Positions 18,966 through 27,194 of a stretch of DNA of 64,000 nucleotides are shown here, piece after piece (the stretch's first letter is position 1; each line of letters opens with the position of its first letter). A model generated the notes under the pieces. That model made no database searches. It was not told the DNA's origin and saw only the letters and a list, made by a program, of their open reading frames with translations. This DNA comes from Microvirga sp. KLBC 81. GTDB taxonomy: Bacteria > Pseudomonadota > Alphaproteobacteria > Rhizobiales > Beijerinckiaceae. The position numbers and the translations under genes were made by a program. The stretch lies in NCBI RefSeq assembly GCF_003075415.1, contig NZ_QDAH01000018.1, positions 1 to 64,000 of the forward strand. Reading direction: 5' to 3'.

Positions 18966-19408
18966 GCGGCTGGACCGTCTCGAACACGCTTTCCACGGGT
19001 GAGATCGATACGGCTTACCGTTGGATCTCGACGGAGAGCTATTGGGCCAACGGTCTGCCGCGCGCGTTCTTCGAGCGCTCCGTGGCGAATTCCCTGTGCT
19101 TTGCCCTCCGCGATGCCGCCGGGGACTTGCGGGGCTTTGCCCGTGTCGTGACAGATCGGGCCACCTTTGCCTATCTCTGCGACGTCTTCGTTTGCGCCAG
19201 CATACGCGGGCAGGGGGCAGGGAAGGCGCTGGTGAGCGCTATCATGGAGCATCCGGAACTCCAGAACCTGCGCCGCTGGATGCTGGGAACGCGCGATGCC
19301 CATGGTCTTTATGCCCGATACGGCTTTTCGCCCCTGGAAGATCCTGAAAGGCTGATGGCGCGGCTGGACCCGGACATCTATGCGCGCTTAAGCTCGCAAG
19401 GATCATGA
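18962..19408 (+). CDS. GNAT-family N-acetyltransferase
   Basis: This 148-residue protein has the GNAT acetyl-CoA motif A as VFVCASIRGQGAGKALVSAI (the RGQGAGKAL loop), and a C-terminal YARYGFSPLE motif typical of the family. The substrate is unknown. The ATG overlaps the stop of the protease gene, and the gene overlaps rarA by ATGA at the other end, so protease, GNAT and rarA look like one transcription unit. Confidence 0.85.
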   Translation: MSGWTVSNTLSTGEIDTAYRWISTESYWANGLPRAFFERSVANSLCFALRDAAGDLRGFARVVTDRATFAYLCDVFVCASIRGQGAGKALVSAIMEHPELQNLRRWMLGTRDAHGLYARYGFSPLEDPERLMARLDPDIYARLSSQGS

Positions 19409-20727
19409 GCGACCTGTTTTCATCCGCCGGCCTCGATCAGAACGCACCCAGGCCCCTGGCCGATCGGATGCGCCCTCAGAAGCTGTCCGAGGTCGTGGGG
19501 CAGGACCACCTGGTCGGGCCAGACGGTATCCTGACCCGGCTCATCGCCTCGAAGTCTCTTGGCTCTCTGATCTTCTGGGGTCCGCCCGGCACCGGCAAGA
19601 CCACGGTCGCGCGACTACTGGCCCATGAGACCGACCTGCACTTCGACCAGATCTCGGCGATCTTCTCCGGCGTCGCCGATTTGAAAAAGGTGTTCGAAGC
19701 AGCACGGCAGCGCCGCTTACTTGGCAAAGGCACGCTGCTGTTCGTCGACGAGATTCATCGCTTCAACCGTGCCCAGCTCGATGCCTTCCTGCCTGTGATG
19801 GAGGACGGCACAATCACGCTGGTGGGGGCAACGACAGAGAACCCATCCTTCGAACTGAATGCGGCGCTTCTCTCCCGCGCGCGCGTGCTTCTCTTCAAGT
19901 CGCTCGATGAAGAGGCGATTGAAAAGATCCTGACGCGAGCCGAGAAGATCACGGACAGGAAGCTGCCGCTCGATAAGGAGGCTCGCGCCTCACTCGTGCG
20001 CATGGCCGATGGGGATGGCCGTGCCGTTCTGACGCTGGCCGAAGAGGTCTGGCGCTCGGCCAAGCCTGACGAGATATTCAATGCAGAGCAGTTGCAGGAG
20101 ATCATCCAGCGCCGCGCGCCGATTTACGACAAGGGGCAGGAGGGGCATTACAACCTCATCTCCGCGCTCCACAAAACCATTCGCGGCTCGGACCCGGATG
20201 CGGCACTCTATTACCTGGCGCGTATGCTCGATGCCGGTGAGGATCGGCTTTTCATCGCGCGCCGTCTCGTTCGCGCGGCGGTGGAGGATATCGGCCTTGC
20301 CGATCCGCAGGCGCTCGTGATTGCAAATGCCGCGAAAGATGCCTTCGATTTTCTCGGCTCGCCCGAAGGCGACCTCGCGCTTGCGCAGGCTACTGTCTAT
20401 CTTGCCATTGCGCCGAAATCGAACGCGCTCTACACGGCCTACAAGGCCGCAACAGGGGTGGCGAAGGAGCATGGCTCCCTCATGCCGCCGAAGACGATCC
20501 TCAATGCGCCCACCAAGCTCATGAAGAAGATCGGTTATGGCGCAAGCTACCGCTATGACCATGACGAGCCGGATGCCTTCTCGGGTCAGGATTACTGGCC
20601 CGAGAAACTCGGACGTCAGCATTTCTACGAGCCCGTCGATCGCGGCTTCGAGCGCGAGGTGAAGAAGCGCCTCGACTGGTGGGAGAAACTTCGTCGTGAG
20701 CGACGCGGCGAAGATGACCAGGACTAA
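19405..20727 (+). CDS. rarA: Replication-associated recombination protein RarA
   Basis: RarA (MgsA/WRNIP1 family, 440 residues) is a clamp-loader-like AAA+ ATPase acting at stalled replication forks. Walker A is GPPGTGKTT near residue 60 and Walker B is LLFVDEIHRFN. The sensor region reads GATTENPSFELNAALLSRARV. The C-terminal MgsA domain includes DAGEDRLFIARRLVRAAVEDIGLA. It overlaps the upstream GNAT gene and is 3 bases before crcB. Confidence 0.95.
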   Translation: MSDLFSSAGLDQNAPRPLADRMRPQKLSEVVGQDHLVGPDGILTRLIASKSLGSLIFWGPPGTGKTTVARLLAHETDLHFDQISAIFSGVADLKKVFEAARQRRLLGKGTLLFVDEIHRFNRAQLDAFLPVMEDGTITLVGATTENPSFELNAALLSRARVLLFKSLDEEAIEKILTRAEKITDRKLPLDKEARASLVRMADGDGRAVLTLAEEVWRSAKPDEIFNAEQLQEIIQRRAPIYDKGQEGHYNLISALHKTIRGSDPDAALYYLARMLDAGEDRLFIARRLVRAAVEDIGLADPQALVIANAAKDAFDFLGSPEGDLALAQATVYLAIAPKSNALYTAYKAATGVAKEHGSLMPPKTILNAPTKLMKKIGYGASYRYDHDEPDAFSGQDYWPEKLGRQHFYEPVDRGFEREVKKRLDWWEKLRRERRGEDDQD

Positions 20728-20730
20728 ATC

Positions 20731-21117
20731 ATGCAGGCCTATCTTCTCGTCTTTCTCGGTGCCGGCATCGGCGGCGCGCTTCGCCATGGGGTCAATCTCG
20801 GCTGCGCACGCTACTGCGGGACTGCCTTTCCCTATGGCACGCTGACGGTGAACGTGGTGGGGTCATTCCTCATGGGCGCTATCGCCGGCTGGCTGGCTTT
20901 CAAAGCAGGCGAGGGGTGGAGCCAGCATATGCGCCTCTTCCTCACGACTGGAATCCTTGGCGGTTTTACCACCTTCTCAGCTTTCTCCCTCGATGCGTTG
21001 CTGATCTGGGAGCGGGGCGAGATGGGGCTGGCGCTCGGCTATGTGGCGGCGTCCGTCGTCCTGTCCATCGCAGGCCTCGCGGCTGGGCTGGCGCTCGTGC
21101 GGACGCTTGCCGCTTGA
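20731..21117 (+). CDS. crcB: Fluoride ion channel CrcB (Fluc)
   Basis: This 128-residue membrane protein has four predicted helices. The Fluc signatures GAGIGGALRH, NVVGSFLMG (pore Asn) and GGFTTFSAFSLD are present. CrcB dimers export fluoride from the cytosol. It begins 3 bases after rarA, so it is transcribed with it. No fluoride riboswitch is visible, as the leader is only a few bases. Confidence 0.95.
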   Translation: MQAYLLVFLGAGIGGALRHGVNLGCARYCGTAFPYGTLTVNVVGSFLMGAIAGWLAFKAGEGWSQHMRLFLTTGILGGFTTFSAFSLDALLIWERGEMGLALGYVAASVVLSIAGLAAGLALVRTLAA

Positions 21118-21126
21118 GGCCCTCTC

Positions 21127-21657
21127 GTGAAGTGCATCGTCCTCACCGACATCAACGGCCTGCCGTCGCAGGAAACCTGCTTTCTGTCCGGTCTTGGCGG
21201 TTCGATTTCTGTCGAGAGGGTGGGGCTAGGGGAGCTTCTCGGCGTTCCTCTGCGCGGGGAGGAACTTTACCACCATCTGATCCTAGGCGGCTTCGATGCG
21301 GCAGCGGCCAAGGTGCTCGAACGCTTCGGAGATGCGGAGATCGGGTTGGGCTACAGCTCTGGAGGAGCAGTTCTCTGGAAAAGCGTTCTGCGCGGCCTTC
21401 GCCTGAACCGGCTTGTCTGCATCTCCTCCACGCGCTTGAGGGATGAAGACCCGCATGCGATGCCGATCCCGGCCCTTACGGTTTTTGGGGATCAGGATGC
21501 CTCCCGTCCGACACCATCCTGGGGTGAGGGGAGCCGCCTGGAGAGGCTTCTCCTCCCGGGAGCCGAACATGCCTTCTATGTGGAGAGGGATGCGAACTGG
21601 CTGACGTGCCACGAGGTACTGCTGAGCTTTCTGCGCCCTTGCGATATTGAGGCTTAA
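21127..21657 (+). CDS. Small alpha/beta-hydrolase-like protein
   Basis: This 176-residue protein has a nucleophile-elbow-like GYSSGGAV around residue 80, a D in FGDQDAS and a late H in GAEHAFY. That order matches the Ser-Asp-His set of alpha/beta hydrolases. It is short for the fold, so it is a minimal member. The start is a GTG nine bases after crcB with no clear ribosome binding site, which suggests coupling to crcB. The substrate is unknown. Confidence 0.65.
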   Translation: MKCIVLTDINGLPSQETCFLSGLGGSISVERVGLGELLGVPLRGEELYHHLILGGFDAAAAKVLERFGDAEIGLGYSSGGAVLWKSVLRGLRLNRLVCISSTRLRDEDPHAMPIPALTVFGDQDASRPTPSWGEGSRLERLLLPGAEHAFYVERDANWLTCHEVLLSFLRPCDIEA

Positions 21658-21717
21658 ACTCCTCAACAGGCTCAACCTCGATTGCCGCAAAGGCGGCGCT
21701 CTGATACCCACAACCTC

Positions 21718-22983
21718 ATGAAGAAAAGCAGTTCAGGACAGAATGGGGCCCGTGGCGGGCGGTCTGGCGCGCGGCAGGGCTTCCGCTCCCGCGAGGACAA
21801 GCCGGCGCGCAAAGGGCCTCCCAAGAGCCCTCCGACGAAGCAGCCTAGCGCAAAGTCTGCGGCCAAGAGCCGTTCCGAGGCGCCTCACCGTGAGAGACCG
21901 GCGTCCAAGGCACCTGCGCACCCCGCGGGTGAGGCCCCACATAAGCCTACGCGGGCTCAGGCCAAGGCCGCCGCCCAGGAGGTGCTGGCGACGGGCGTGC
22001 AGACGCTCGTAGTCGAGCCCGATGAGGCGGATATGCGTGTCGACCGCTTCCTGGTCGCCCGCTTTCCGCAGCTCGCCTTCACCCATATCCAGCGCATCGT
22101 CCGCAAGGGCGAGCTGCGCGTCGACGGCAAGCGTGCGCAGCCCAATGACCGGCTCACCGCTGGCCAGAAGGTTCGCATTCCGCCGCTGAAGCTCGATCAG
22201 CCGCGCCCGGTGTCTCGCAATGCGGCCAAGGACCAGACAGACCGCGAGTTCCTGAAGTCCGTCACGCTCTACGAGGACAAGGACGTTCTCATCATCAACA
22301 AGCCGATGGGCTTGGCCGTGCAGGGCGGCTCGGGCACCACGCGCCACGTGGATGGCCTGCTCGAATGCATGCGCGATGAGGAAGGCCAGAAGCCGCGCCT
22401 TGTGCATCGTCTCGACAAGGACACGGCAGGCTGTCTTGTCATCGCCAAGACGCGCTTTGCCGCGTCCACGATGGCGAAGTCCTTCCGCTCGCGCACCACG
22501 CGCAAGATCTATTGGGCGCTGGTCGCCGGCGTGCCACGTGTCCGTCAAGGCCGTGTCTCGACCTATCTCGCCAAGGAAGGCGAGGAGGGTGATGCGCGCA
22601 TGAAGGTAGCGCGTCACGGCGACGAGGGAGCAAGCCATGCGCTCACCTATTACGCCGTCATCGATACGGCGGCGCAGAAGCTCTCCTGGCTGTCGCTGAA
22701 GCCAGTCACCGGACGCACGCACCAGCTGCGCGCGCACACGGCCCATATCGGCCATCCCATCGTCGGCGATCCGAAGTATTTCGATATCGAGAACTGGGAG
22801 CTCCCGGGTGGCATTCAGAACAAGCTGCATCTGCTCGCACGGCGCATCGTGATTGCGCATCCGCGAACCGGAAAGCCCATCGACGTGACGGCTCCGCTGC
22901 CGCCTCACATGCAGCAGAGCTTCAACCTTCTCGGGTTCGATACGAGCCAGTACGATCCCATCGTCGAGGCTCCTGAGGAGTAA
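21718..22983 (+). CDS. RluA-family 23S rRNA pseudouridine synthase
   Basis: This 421-residue protein has an S4 RNA-binding domain at about residues 95-150 (MRVDRFLVARFP). A RluA-type catalytic domain follows, with HRLDKDTAGCLV holding the catalytic Asp and GRTHQLRAHTAHIGHPIVGD downstream. It is most like RluC, but the target uridines cannot be proved. The first 90 or so residues are a Lys/Arg/Pro/Ala-rich disordered extension. The ATG at 21718 is preferred over a TTG at 21682. Confidence 0.88.
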   Translation: MKKSSSGQNGARGGRSGARQGFRSREDKPARKGPPKSPPTKQPSAKSAAKSRSEAPHRERPASKAPAHPAGEAPHKPTRAQAKAAAQEVLATGVQTLVVEPDEADMRVDRFLVARFPQLAFTHIQRIVRKGELRVDGKRAQPNDRLTAGQKVRIPPLKLDQPRPVSRNAAKDQTDREFLKSVTLYEDKDVLIINKPMGLAVQGGSGTTRHVDGLLECMRDEEGQKPRLVHRLDKDTAGCLVIAKTRFAASTMAKSFRSRTTRKIYWALVAGVPRVRQGRVSTYLAKEGEEGDARMKVARHGDEGASHALTYYAVIDTAAQKLSWLSLKPVTGRTHQLRAHTAHIGHPIVGDPKYFDIENWELPGGIQNKLHLLARRIVIAHPRTGKPIDVTAPLPPHMQQSFNLLGFDTSQYDPIVEAPEE

Positions 22984-23099
22984 TCCGGTCTTTCTTCTTT
23001 CGATGACCTTTTTGTCGCACTTTTGCCGTGGGCGAAGCGCACCATTCCTTGCCTCGGTCACCCCATTGGATGACCGGAACATTGGCAAGGAGGGGATCG

Positions 23100-23561
23100 A
23101 TGGAACACAAAGATCTCGACTATCTCCGTAGTGTAGCCGACATTCAGCCAAAGCCTTTGACCCGGCAGGAACGGCTGGATCGTTGGATCGGCCTTCTCGA
23201 GCGTGATCCGACACGGCGTCTGAACTCCCTTGGCGAAATCGAATACAAGCCTCCGGCAGAACGGGCTCTGGTTCGGGAAGACAACTCTCCCCTGACCATC
23301 GCCTATGAGGATCCGATCCTGCGGGCGGATGGGCTTGAGAGCGACAAGCTCGGCGATGCCATGCGGTATTTCGGACTCTCCGATGGTCAGGCGCATTACG
23401 CCTTGTGCTCATGCCTGAGTGGACAGGTGGCGGAATCCGGTACCTTCGCACGACGCTTACGCAACGTCACAGGCGACGTGGCTTGGCAACAGGCCATCGG
23501 AGCCTGGGCTTTGGCCGGTTTGGCGGTTGGCTTGCCGGCCATCGTCTACCTGCTGAGCTGA
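23100..23561 (+). CDS. Conserved hypothetical protein with C-terminal membrane helix
   Basis: This 153-residue protein was not recognised. The ATG at 23100 follows an excellent AAGGAGGGG site. The N-terminal 100 residues are charged and soluble, a Cys pair (ALCSCLSG) lies near residue 110, and the last 20 residues form one hydrophobic helix (AGLAVGLPAIVYLL). A tail-anchored inner-membrane protein is possible. A small CGGTCA inverted repeat lies upstream, and a 9-bp hairpin follows the gene. Confidence 0.65.
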   Translation: MEHKDLDYLRSVADIQPKPLTRQERLDRWIGLLERDPTRRLNSLGEIEYKPPAERALVREDNSPLTIAYEDPILRADGLESDKLGDAMRYFGLSDGQAHYALCSCLSGQVAESGTFARRLRNVTGDVAWQQAIGAWALAGLAVGLPAIVYLLS

Positions 23562-23584
23562 GCGAAAAGGCCGATTTGCTCCCA

Positions 23585-23616
23585 CGACCGGGGGACAGCG
23601 TACTTTTCCCCGGTCG
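23585..23616 (+). terminator. Hairpin after the 23100 gene
   Basis: CGACCGGGG (23585-23593) pairs with CCCCGGTCG (23608-23616), a perfect 9-bp stem with a 14-base loop, 24 bases after the stop codon. There is no T-run directly after it, only GGTGATGTTTG, so it is a possible but weak terminator. Confidence 0.45.
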
Positions 23617-23691
23617 GTGATGTTTGACTGTGGCCGCATGTTCGACAATGAATGGCGAAGCTTAGCTTTAAGAGCACAAGGCCCTTCGACC

Positions 23692-24279
23692 ATGCTCCAC
23701 ATCGAGCCTATAACCCTCTCGACCGACCGGCTTGTCCTCCGTCCCTTGAGCTTCGACGACGTTCCGGCGCTCGGCCAAGCCGCCAGCGATGGGGCCTTGT
23801 GGGAGAAGAGGACGACCACGGTGCCGCGGCCGGAAGGCTTCGAGGAGTATGTGCGCAAGGCGCTTGATTTGCAGGCTGCGGGCCTCGCGCTGCCTTTCGC
23901 GACAGTGGTGAAGGACGGCGATCGGGTCGTGGGCTCGACCCGCTTCATGAATATCGATGCCGCCAATCATCGGGTCGAGATCGGCACGACCTGGATCGCC
24001 GGATCCTGGCAGCGCACCTTCGTCAACACGCACGCGAAGTATCTCATGCTCCGACATGCTTTCGAGGACCTGGGCTGTATCGCGGTGGAGATCCGCACCC
24101 ACTCGCAAAACGATCAGTCGCGAGCCGCCATCGAACGCCTCGGAGCCAAGCTCGACGGCATCCTGCGCCGTCACATGATCATGCCTGACGGGCATATTCG
24201 GGATACTGCCGTCTACAGCATCATCCAGGAGGAATGGCCCGAGGTGAAGGCTTGCCTGGAGCAGAGGCTGGCTGACTAA
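23692..24279 (+). CDS. GNAT-family N-acetyltransferase (RimJ/RimL-like)
   Basis: This 195-residue GNAT protein opens with the RimJ-type segment LSTDRLVLRPLSFDDVPAL. It continues with VGSTRFMNI, an ESG-type IGTTWIAGSWQRTFVNTHAK segment and ENQRSR-like QNDQSRAAIERLGAKLDG. Such proteins acetylate ribosomal-protein N-termini or small molecules, and the substrate here is unknown. The start at 23692 keeps the family opening; longer in-frame starts add non-conserved residues. It converges on a HAD gene, with a palindromic repeat between them. Confidence 0.85.
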   Translation: MLHIEPITLSTDRLVLRPLSFDDVPALGQAASDGALWEKRTTTVPRPEGFEEYVRKALDLQAAGLALPFATVVKDGDRVVGSTRFMNIDAANHRVEIGTTWIAGSWQRTFVNTHAKYLMLRHAFEDLGCIAVEIRTHSQNDQSRAAIERLGAKLDGILRRHMIMPDGHIRDTAVYSIIQEEWPEVKACLEQRLAD

Positions 24280-24304
24280 GGCGCTCTAATTCAACTGTCC
24301 TAAG

Positions 24305-24410
24305 CCTCATCCTGAGGAGGACCGTCAGGTCCGTCTCGAAGGGCGAGGCGTCTCCAGTGCTCTCTGGATCATCCTTCGAGACGCGAGCAGGCTCGCTCCT
24401 CAGGATGAGG
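24305..24410. repeat. Palindromic intergenic repeat, copy 1
   Basis: This 106-bp element has 15-bp perfect outer arms (CCTCATCCTGAGGAG at 24305-24319, complement at 24396-24410) and 11-bp perfect inner arms (CGTCTCGAAGG at 24332-24342, complement at 24373-24383). It fills the gap between two convergent genes. Copies 2 and 3 at 33937 and 38520 share both arms and the centre. Confidence 0.9.
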
Positions 24411-24421
24411 GGGTAGACACC

Positions 24422-24898
24422 CTAAGCCATCGGCAGAAAGCCATGCTCGCGTAGCTGACGGATCGAGCTGGCTGCGTTCTTATGGTGGATGAAAATGCCG
24501 CCGACACCTTCCCAAAGATGGCGGTATTTGTCCCTGTCGTCGACGAGAGCATCGCCATGCTGGCAATATTCGCGCTTCAGCGCTGCCGTGGTGGTGATGA
24601 CTTCCACGCCCGGAAAATGCCGCTCGGCCCAGCGGCGCTTCTGCGGCTCGGCCCAGTTGCCCCGGGGCAGGCCGGTTAAGATCACCGGGTTGAGGTGGCA
24701 GACCGCCTCGAACAGATCCATAGCATCGGGGAGCAGATCGAGCGTGTTGAAGAAATCCTCCGTCACGGCTAGCTCCGCCCAGAAGCGCTTGAGGCCGAGC
24801 CGCCGTTCGTATTCGTCGGGAGGCATCCCGAAAACTCGGGTCGCTCCTTTGTCGAAATCCGCGAGAACGCCGTCGCAATCGAGGAAGACGGTGGGCAT
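24422..24898 (-). CDS. HAD-superfamily 5'-nucleotidase-like protein
   Basis: This 158-residue haloacid-dehalogenase protein has motif I as DCDGVLADFDKG starting near residue 7, motif II in VILTGLP and a late DALVDDRDKYRHLW acidic motif. It resembles the 5'(3')-deoxyribonucleotidase type C family. The start at 24898 is fixed by AGGAGG upstream and by motif I sitting near the N-terminus; longer in-frame starts give no family match. It is convergent with the GNAT gene across the repeat. Confidence 0.82.
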   Translation of the reverse strand: MPTVFLDCDGVLADFDKGATRVFGMPPDEYERRLGLKRFWAELAVTEDFFNTLDLLPDAMDLFEAVCHLNPVILTGLPRGNWAEPQKRRWAERHFPGVEVITTTAALKREYCQHGDALVDDRDKYRHLWEGVGGIFIHHKNAASSIRQLREHGFLPMA

Positions 24899-25023
24899 GG
24901 ATGACAACCTCCTGCTCATCGAAACAGGAGGGGCGTTCGGTTGTTCCTCAAGCGTAGCTGTTTTCGGAACGCGCATCGCGGCGTAACGTTGTCCCCGGGA
25001 GTGTGAATCGAAGGAGTTGAAGC

Positions 25024-25299
25024 ATGGGCAGCGCCGTTCGCGACAACGCAACCGGTCACCGTTTCGAGCTCGAGCGCAACGGGCATCTTGCTTTTGCGAA
25101 TTATGAGCGCCGTGGCGCGTCCCTCGTCATCCGGCATGTCGAGGCCGCTCTCCCACTGCGTGGCACCGGGGCTGCCGGCGAGCTGATGCAGGGTGTTGCG
25201 GAGATCGCTCGTGCCGAGGGGAGGAAGATCACGCCTCTCTGCGGCTACGCTTATGCCTGGCTGCGCCGGCACAAGGAATATCGGGATCTGCTGAACTGA
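25024..25299 (+). CDS. Small GNAT-like acetyltransferase (YjdJ/COG2388 type)
   Basis: This 91-residue protein matches the short, single-domain N-acetyltransferase family. The pattern is RFELERNGHLAFANYERRG, then HVEAALPLRGTGAAGELMQG (acetyl-CoA loop), then ITPLCGYAYAWLRRHKEY. The conserved Cys in PLCGYA is a feature of this family. GAAGGAG lies 10 bases before the ATG. Its substrate is unknown. Confidence 0.85.
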   Translation: MGSAVRDNATGHRFELERNGHLAFANYERRGASLVIRHVEAALPLRGTGAAGELMQGVAEIARAEGRKITPLCGYAYAWLRRHKEYRDLLN

Positions 25300-25370
25300 T
25301 TTGTTGCCCTCTTCATTCCGGGTGTGCCTTTTCGCCGTACTGCGGACTGCGTCAAAAACGACTACAGGTC

Positions 25371-25397
25371 GGACTTCGTCGATAAGAAATGAAGTCC
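25371..25397 (+). promoter_or_regulatory. Inverted repeat before the FtsH-like gene
   Basis: GGACTTC (25371-25377) and GAAGTCC (25391-25397) form a 7-bp inverted repeat with a 13-base spacer, ending 14 bases before the GTG start. It could be an operator or a small leader hairpin. No protein can be assigned to it. Confidence 0.3.
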
Positions 25398-25411
25398 ACA
25401 AGGGGGCGTCC

Positions 25412-27187
25412 GTGTCCGGTGTGATCGAGAAAGCAAGACAGCTCTTGCGCAGGAAAAGCGTGGCTATAACTGCTGCCGTTCTGGCGCTGGCTGTGGTCGC
25501 AGCTGCCGTATCCGCACCTTTCTTCCTCTCCGAGAAGGTCCACGAGATCGCCTATTCCGAGTTCTCCCGCGAACTGGAGGCCGGCAAGGTTCGCAAGGTT
25601 CAGGTGCAGGACGGAGGCCTCTCCGTTTGGATCGCAGACCAGGAAGCCTTCGTGCGGCTGCCGAGCTCGCTGCTGAGCGCCCAAACCATTGACCGGGCGA
25701 CCGCCCTTGGCGCACGGGTGGACTTCAAGCCGTCCGGCATCGATGCATCGCATGCGGCGAGCTTCGTGATCTCGCTGATCATGGTAGCCGCGGTGCTGGC
25801 GCTCGTTGCCGTTCAGGTCGATTTCAAACCGACCAATCGCTGGCCGCGCGCGGTCAAGAACATTCCGGATCGCTTCGATAACGTGGCAGGCCAGGAGGAG
25901 GCGAAGGCCGAGCTGCAGGAGGTCATCGCCTTCCTGCGCGACGCCCAGGCCTTCGAGAATGTGGGCGCGCGTATCCCGCGAGGCGTGCTGATGGTCGGGC
26001 CGCCCGGAACGGGCAAGACGCTCATCGCCAAGGCGCTGGCAGGCGAAGCTGGCGTGTCCTTCATGGCCGTGTCGGGCAGCGACTTCTCGGCTCCCCTGAT
26101 CGGCATCGCCAAAAGCCGCGTGTCCAAGCTGTTCGACCAAGCCCGCCGGCGTGCGCCGTGCCTGGTCTTCATCGACGAGATCGATGCCATCGGTCGCAAA
26201 CGCGGTGGCGGCGGCTCGGCGGCGGATCGCGAGTTCGAGTCGACGCTCAACCAGCTCCTCGTCGAGATGGACGGTTTCAACACCACCTCGGGTGTGATCG
26301 TGATCGGCGCCACGAACCGGGTCGATGTGCTCGACCCTGCGCTGCTGCGCCCCGGCCGCTTCGACCGGCAGGTGCATATCGGTCTCCCCGACATCACTGG
26401 CCGCGAGGCGATCCTGGAGGTGCATGCCCGTAACGTGAAGCTGGCGGCGGGTGTGGACCTTAGCTCCGTTGCCCGGGGCACTCCTGGCTTTTCCGGTGCC
26501 GATCTAGGCAACCTTCTGAACGAGGCGGCGATCTTTGCCGCGCGCGATGGCGTGGCGGAGATCAACCGCGATCACCTGGAGGCAGCACGCAACAAGATCA
26601 TCATGGGCCTTGAGCGCCGCTCGCTCGTGATCACCAACGAAGAGCGCAGGCTCGTGGCCGTGCACGAAGCGGGACACGCTCTCTGCGCCTCTCTGACGCC
26701 GGGTTCCGACAAGGTGCACAGCGCCACCATCATCCCGCATGGCCAGGCGCTAGGCCTCGTCATGCGCCTGCCGGAGAATGACCGCTACTGCATCCCCGTG
26801 GAGAAGCTCGAGGCCGATCTCATCGTCGCCATGGGTGGACGCGCGGCTGAAGAAGTTGTCTTCGGTCCCCGCAAGGTCACGACGGGTGCGGCGAGCGATA
26901 TCGCGCACGCCACCAACATCGCAACCCGCATGGTCACCGAATGGGGCATGAGCCCCACCATCGGCATGGTGAAGGTGGCGCGCTCGGGCGAGAGCTTCCC
27001 GCGCGAGGTCGAGCAGGAAATCCGCCGCATCATCGAGGAGATGTATGCGGCCGCCAAGGCCTGCATCGAGGACAATCGCGAGGCGCTGGACGCCCTTGTC
27101 GATGCGCTCCTGGAGCATGAGACCATCGAGGGCGACGAGGTTCGCCGGATCGTCTCCTTGAGCGAAAGGCGGCTCGTCGCCGCCTGA
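25412..27187 (+). CDS. Divergent FtsH-like AAA+ membrane metalloprotease
   Basis: This 591-residue protein has the FtsH plan. TM helix 1 is at about residues 17-38, a small periplasmic domain follows, and TM helix 2 is at about 116-136. The AAA module has Walker A at 196-203, Walker B FIDEID near 253 and the RPGRFDR arginine finger near 313. The zinc site is HEAGH at 418-422 with D496. Canonical FtsH has MFVG in the substrate-gripping pore; here the segment reads SAPLIG, so the pore aromatic is replaced. The C-terminus is also shortened. The start is a GTG with AAGGGGG in good position. A second, canonical ftsH probably exists elsewhere, which is inference. Confidence 0.9.
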   Translation: MSGVIEKARQLLRRKSVAITAAVLALAVVAAAVSAPFFLSEKVHEIAYSEFSRELEAGKVRKVQVQDGGLSVWIADQEAFVRLPSSLLSAQTIDRATALGARVDFKPSGIDASHAASFVISLIMVAAVLALVAVQVDFKPTNRWPRAVKNIPDRFDNVAGQEEAKAELQEVIAFLRDAQAFENVGARIPRGVLMVGPPGTGKTLIAKALAGEAGVSFMAVSGSDFSAPLIGIAKSRVSKLFDQARRRAPCLVFIDEIDAIGRKRGGGGSAADREFESTLNQLLVEMDGFNTTSGVIVIGATNRVDVLDPALLRPGRFDRQVHIGLPDITGREAILEVHARNVKLAAGVDLSSVARGTPGFSGADLGNLLNEAAIFAARDGVAEINRDHLEAARNKIIMGLERRSLVITNEERRLVAVHEAGHALCASLTPGSDKVHSATIIPHGQALGLVMRLPENDRYCIPVEKLEADLIVAMGGRAAEEVVFGPRKVTTGAASDIAHATNIATRMVTEWGMSPTIGMVKVARSGESFPREVEQEIRRIIEEMYAAAKACIEDNREALDALVDALLEHETIEGDEVRRIVSLSERRLVAA

Positions 27188-27194
27188 TCGGCTT

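Noticed and set aside
20728-20730. Fluoride riboswitch before crcB
   Set aside because: Only 3 bases separate rarA and crcB, so there is no room for one.
24305-24410. Possible insertion sequence
   Set aside because: The element is about 106 bp, has no transposase gene and no target-site duplication could be confirmed, so it is listed as a repeat.
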